Shown: in pieces, positions 12,878-15,403 of the stretch
How positions within the stretch are numbered: position 1 is the stretch's first letter
Layout: each line of letters begins with the position of its first letter
Assembly (NCBI GenBank): GCA_003132085.1
Contig: PKWO01000540.1
Span: forward strand, 182 to 15,584
DNA length: 15,403 nucleotides
Direction: 5' to 3'
Origin: Oxalobacteraceae bacterium
GTDB taxonomy: Bacteria; Pseudomonadota; Gammaproteobacteria; Burkholderiales; Burkholderiaceae_D
Translations under genes and position numbers: made by a program
The notes under the pieces: generated by a model
What the model saw: the letters and a program-made list of their open reading frames with translations, nothing else
Told to the model about the DNA's origin: nothing
The model's database searches: none

Positions 12878-14695
12878 ATGATCGGCTGGACTATTGACGA
12901 CTGGTTGACCGCTTATGAGCACGGCGAAACGCCGCTCGCCTTGCTGCCTAAGCTGTTACGTATGCTGCCCGGTAACGACACTGCATGGATTGCCCTGGTG
13001 GATCACGCGCAACTGGCCCGGCAGATAGCCGCACTTGACGCCCGGCGGCCCGCTGGTAGTGGTTTTGCCGGGATGCCCTTATATGGCGTTCCATTCGCGG
13101 TCAAAGACAATATTGATGTCGCCGGTATGCCGACCACCGCGGGTTGTCCTGAGTTTGCGTATGTCCCGTCCGTCAATGCCTATGTCGTCGATCGCCTGCT
13201 CGAAGCCGGCGCCATTCTGATAGGCAAGACCAATCTCGACCAATTTGCCACCGGTTTGGTCGGCGTGCGCTCACCATACGGTGCGGTGTCCAATTCCTTT
13301 GATCCTGCCTATGTGTCGGGTGGATCGAGCGCAGGATCTGCGGTCGTGGTCGCGCGTGGCCTGGTGCCGTTTGCGCTTGGCACCGATACCGCAGGTTCCG
13401 GCCGGGTGCCGGCAGGCCTGAACAATATCGTCGGCTTGAAGCCGACGCGCGGCGCCTTTAGTAACACAGGGGTGGTGCCGGCCTGCCGCAGTCTCGATTG
13501 CATATCGGTATTCGCCACCACGGTAGACGATGCGAAAACGGTCTATGCAGCGGCGCTGGCATACGATGACGTCGACGCTTATTCGCGTGTTGCGCCGGCC
13601 GCTGCGGCGGTCCAATCCTTCCCGCTCAACCCGCGCTTCGGTATTCCGATCCAGCCCGAATTTTACGGCGATCGCCAGAGTGAAGCCGCCTATCATGCGG
13701 CGCTCGGCCAGATGGCGGGGTTCGGCGCGCAGTGCGTGCCTATGGATTTTGCGCTGTTCGATCAGGTCGCCGCATTGCTTTACGAAGGGCCGTGGGTGGC
13801 GGAGCGCTATGCGGCAATCCGTGAATTTGCCGAGACACAAGCGCTGGCGATTCATCCTGTGGTGCGGGAGATTATTTTCCGCGCCAAGCAATTTTCTGCC
13901 GCTGATGCTTACGCTGCAATGTACCAGTTGGCGGACTTGAAGCGGCAGGCCGATGCGCTGATCGCGTCGGTCGATGCGCTACTGGTGCCGACCGCGCCGA
14001 CGCACACCACGATAGCCGATGTGGAGGCAGACCCGATTCGCCTCAACAGCCATTTTGGCAGGTACACCAACTTTGTCAATTTGCTCGACTGGTGCGCGCT
14101 CTCGCTTCCGGCAGGCATGCGCGCAGATGGATTGCCGTTTGGCATAACCTTGATTGCGCCTGCCTGGGGTGAGATGGCATTGGCGTCGTTCGGCGTGCGC
14201 TGGCAGGCGCATGTGGCTTTGCCGCGTGGCGCGACCGGTTTGCCGTATATTCCATATGCGCCGAGCATGCGCGCACAGAAGCCAAACACGCCCCTTCCAA
14301 ATACGGTGCGGCTGGCGGTGGTCGGCGCGCATTTGAGCGGTATGCCACTCAATCGCGAACTGACCGAGCGCCACGCGGTGCTGGTCGAGAGCGCCACTAC
14401 TTCCAGTACCTACCGCCTGTACGCGTTGGCCGGCACCGTGCCGCCGAAGCCTGGCCTGGTGCGCAGCGACGACGGCGCGTCGATTCAGCTTGAATTATGG
14501 GACATGCCGCTGTCGGCCTTCGGCTCGTTCGTGGCGGGCATTCCTGCGCCGCTTGGCGTCGGCACGCTGGAGTTGGCTGACGGCCGGCAGGTGAAGGGAT
14601 TCATCTGCGAGCCGTATGCATTATCCGGTGCGCAGGACATCACTGAATACGGCGGCTGGCGTGCGTATCGCACCCATTGCGCGGCGCTCTCCTGA
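12878..14695 (+). CDS. atzF: Allophanate hydrolase
   Basis: A 605-residue amidase-signature enzyme that hydrolyses allophanate to two ammonia and two CO2, the second step of ATP-dependent urea breakdown. The amidase domain (about 1-440) carries the Ser-Ser-Lys triad: K76 in AVKDNID, S150 in GGSSAGSA, S174 in GTDTAGSGRVP. The C-terminal domain (about 470-600; GAHLSGMPLNREL, SSTYRLYALAGTVPPKPGLVR, GTLELADGRQVKGFICEPYA) is the extra domain of true allophanate hydrolases, which separates this from plain amidases. The length is the family norm. AAGAAGG lies eight bases before the ATG. It sits behind a sigma-54 type promoter and 87 bases before urea carboxylase. Cytoplasmic. Confidence 0.94.
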   Translation: MIGWTIDDWLTAYEHGETPLALLPKLLRMLPGNDTAWIALVDHAQLARQIAALDARRPAGSGFAGMPLYGVPFAVKDNIDVAGMPTTAGCPEFAYVPSVNAYVVDRLLEAGAILIGKTNLDQFATGLVGVRSPYGAVSNSFDPAYVSGGSSAGSAVVVARGLVPFALGTDTAGSGRVPAGLNNIVGLKPTRGAFSNTGVVPACRSLDCISVFATTVDDAKTVYAAALAYDDVDAYSRVAPAAAAVQSFPLNPRFGIPIQPEFYGDRQSEAAYHAALGQMAGFGAQCVPMDFALFDQVAALLYEGPWVAERYAAIREFAETQALAIHPVVREIIFRAKQFSAADAYAAMYQLADLKRQADALIASVDALLVPTAPTHTTIADVEADPIRLNSHFGRYTNFVNLLDWCALSLPAGMRADGLPFGITLIAPAWGEMALASFGVRWQAHVALPRGATGLPYIPYAPSMRAQKPNTPLPNTVRLAVVGAHLSGMPLNRELTERHAVLVESATTSSTYRLYALAGTVPPKPGLVRSDDGASIQLELWDMPLSAFGSFVAGIPAPLGVGTLELADGRQVKGFICEPYALSGAQDITEYGGWRAYRTHCAALS

Positions 14696-14697
14696 CG

Positions 14698-14762
14698 CGT
14701 TTTACAGACTCATTCGCCAGACGCATTCGCCAGACGCATTTTCCAGAATCACTCGCCATGAA
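14698..14762 (+). repeat. Five tandem 13-bp repeats between atzF and urea carboxylase
   Basis: The consecutive units are CGTTTTACAGACT, CATTCGCCAGACG, CATTCGCCAGACG, CATTTTCCAGAAT and CACTCGCCATGAA. Units two and three are identical; the outer ones are degenerate. They fill most of the 87-bp intergenic space, starting three bases after the atzF stop and ending 20 bases before the next start codon. As 13-mers they cannot alter a reading frame here; slippage would change intercistronic spacing. Confidence 0.7.
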
Positions 14763-14782
14763 ACATATCTCGGGACCGCAAC

Positions 14783-15403
14783 ATGTTTGATACCGTATTG
14801 ATCGCCAATCGCGGTGAAATCGCGGTGCGCATTGCCCGCACGCTTAAGAAAATGGGCATAAAAAGCGTGGCCGTGTATTCCGATGCCGACGCCAATAGCA
14901 TGCATGTGCGGGTTGCCGATGCCGCAGTGAATATCGGTGGTGCGGCTCCCGCCGACAGTTATTTGCGCGGCGATGTCATCATTGCTGCTGCCAAGGCAAG
15001 CGGTGCGCAGGCGATTATTCCCGGCTACGGTTTCTTGTCCGAGAATGCGGCGTTTTGCGAAGCCTGCGAAGCCGCCGGTCTGGTGTTCGTCGGTCCCACC
15101 GCACAGCAAATGCGCGATTTTGGCTTGAAGCATTCGGCGCGGGAGATCGCGGGCAAAGCGAACGTGCCGCTGACGCCGGGATCGGGGTTGTTGCCTGACA
15201 TCGGCGCCGCGCGGCGTGCCGCTCTGCAGATCGGCTACCCGGTCATGCTTAAAAGTACCGCGGGCGGCGGCGGCATCGGTCTGATGCGTTGCGACGATGA
15301 AACGGCGTTGGAACAGGCGTTCGAATCGGTGCAGCGGCTGGGCGCGAATTTTTTCAGCGATAGCGGCGTGTTTGTCGAATGCTTCATCGATCATGCGCGT
15401 CAC
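14783..15403 (+). CDS. Urea carboxylase, 5' part (runs off the window)
   Basis: The first 207 residues of a biotin-dependent carboxylase, open to the window end. It begins MFDTVLIANRGEIAVRIARTLKKMGI, the universal biotin-carboxylase N-terminus, with PADSYLRGDVIIAAAKASGAQAIIPGYGFLSENAAF (about 55-90) and the ATP-grasp glycine loop AGGGGIGL. The Ile in this loop, where acetyl-CoA and propionyl-CoA carboxylases have Arg or Lys, and the IIPGYGFLSEN wording point to urea carboxylase. The upstream allophanate hydrolase gene supports this. The full protein would be about 1200 residues with a carboxyltransferase and biotinyl domain. It carboxylates urea to allophanate using ATP and bicarbonate. The ATG at 14783 has only a weak CGGGA site. 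Confidence 0.9.
   Translation, partial: MFDTVLIANRGEIAVRIARTLKKMGIKSVAVYSDADANSMHVRVADAAVNIGGAAPADSYLRGDVIIAAAKASGAQAIIPGYGFLSENAAFCEACEAAGLVFVGPTAQQMRDFGLKHSAREIAGKANVPLTPGSGLLPDIGAARRAALQIGYPVMLKSTAGGGGIGLMRCDDETALEQAFESVQRLGANFFSDSGVFVECFIDHARH

Noticed and set aside
14698..14762. Tandem 13-mers as an origin or iteron cluster
   Set aside because: They lie between two genes of one operon in a chromosomal-type nitrogen locus, with no replication gene or DnaA box nearby.
14702..15403. 233-residue minus-strand open frame at the right end
   Set aside because: It is the shadow of the urea carboxylase gene, whose biotin-carboxylase motifs are unmistakable on the plus strand.

Overview
The window looks like an accessory-to-core junction in a Burkholderiales genome, most likely Oxalobacteraceae (Janthinobacterium, Herminiimonas, Collimonas or a relative). 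This rests on three things: a DUF4148 secreted protein, a CqsA/CqsS-type alpha-hydroxyketone quorum-sensing pair, and an allophanate hydrolase plus urea carboxylase locus with a sigma-54 type promoter. The genus is inference.

Left part (1-2560). An Rrf2-family repressor gene faces a two-gene operon across a 99-bp control region: a SnoaL-like protein and a zinc-free MDR oxidoreductase. The oxidoreductase gene runs into a truncated IS6-family element that seems to supply its last codons and stop. That element is joined to a truncated ISNCY-type element in the opposite orientation.

Middle part (2560-8520). A Tat-exported chloroperoxidase-like alpha/beta hydrolase is followed by a DUF302 gene and a Sec-exported alpha/beta hydrolase. 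The chloroperoxidase and DUF302 genes are each preceded by a diverged copy (58/90 identical by hand count) of the same upstream segment. Next, on the minus strand, come ohrR (MarR family), ohr, an exported HSL-type esterase and a DUF4148 gene. AT-rich palindromes built on the same 11-base core or on AATAGC/GCTATT arms lie before ohrR, before ohr and before the DUF4148 gene, suggesting one peroxide-responsive regulon.

Right-middle part (8520-12620). A 121-bp non-coding inverted-repeat element (IS5-like ends, TTAA target duplication) and a stem-loop terminator precede the quorum-sensing locus. There a CqsA-family autoinducer synthase is divergent from a six-TM CqsS-family histidine kinase that lacks the C-terminal receiver domain. 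A secreted protein of unknown function follows 52 bp after the kinase. No response-regulator gene is visible.

Right end (12620-15403). A sigma-54 promoter with an upstream NtrC-like dyad leads into allophanate hydrolase (atzF), a run of five 13-bp tandem repeats, and the 5' part of urea carboxylase, which is cut by the window end. Together these two enzymes convert urea to ammonia and CO2 in an ATP-dependent, nickel-free route.

The most interesting unit is the quorum-sensing locus with its receiver-less kinase and associated exported protein. Next are the OhrR-like operator set and the duplicated upstream segments.
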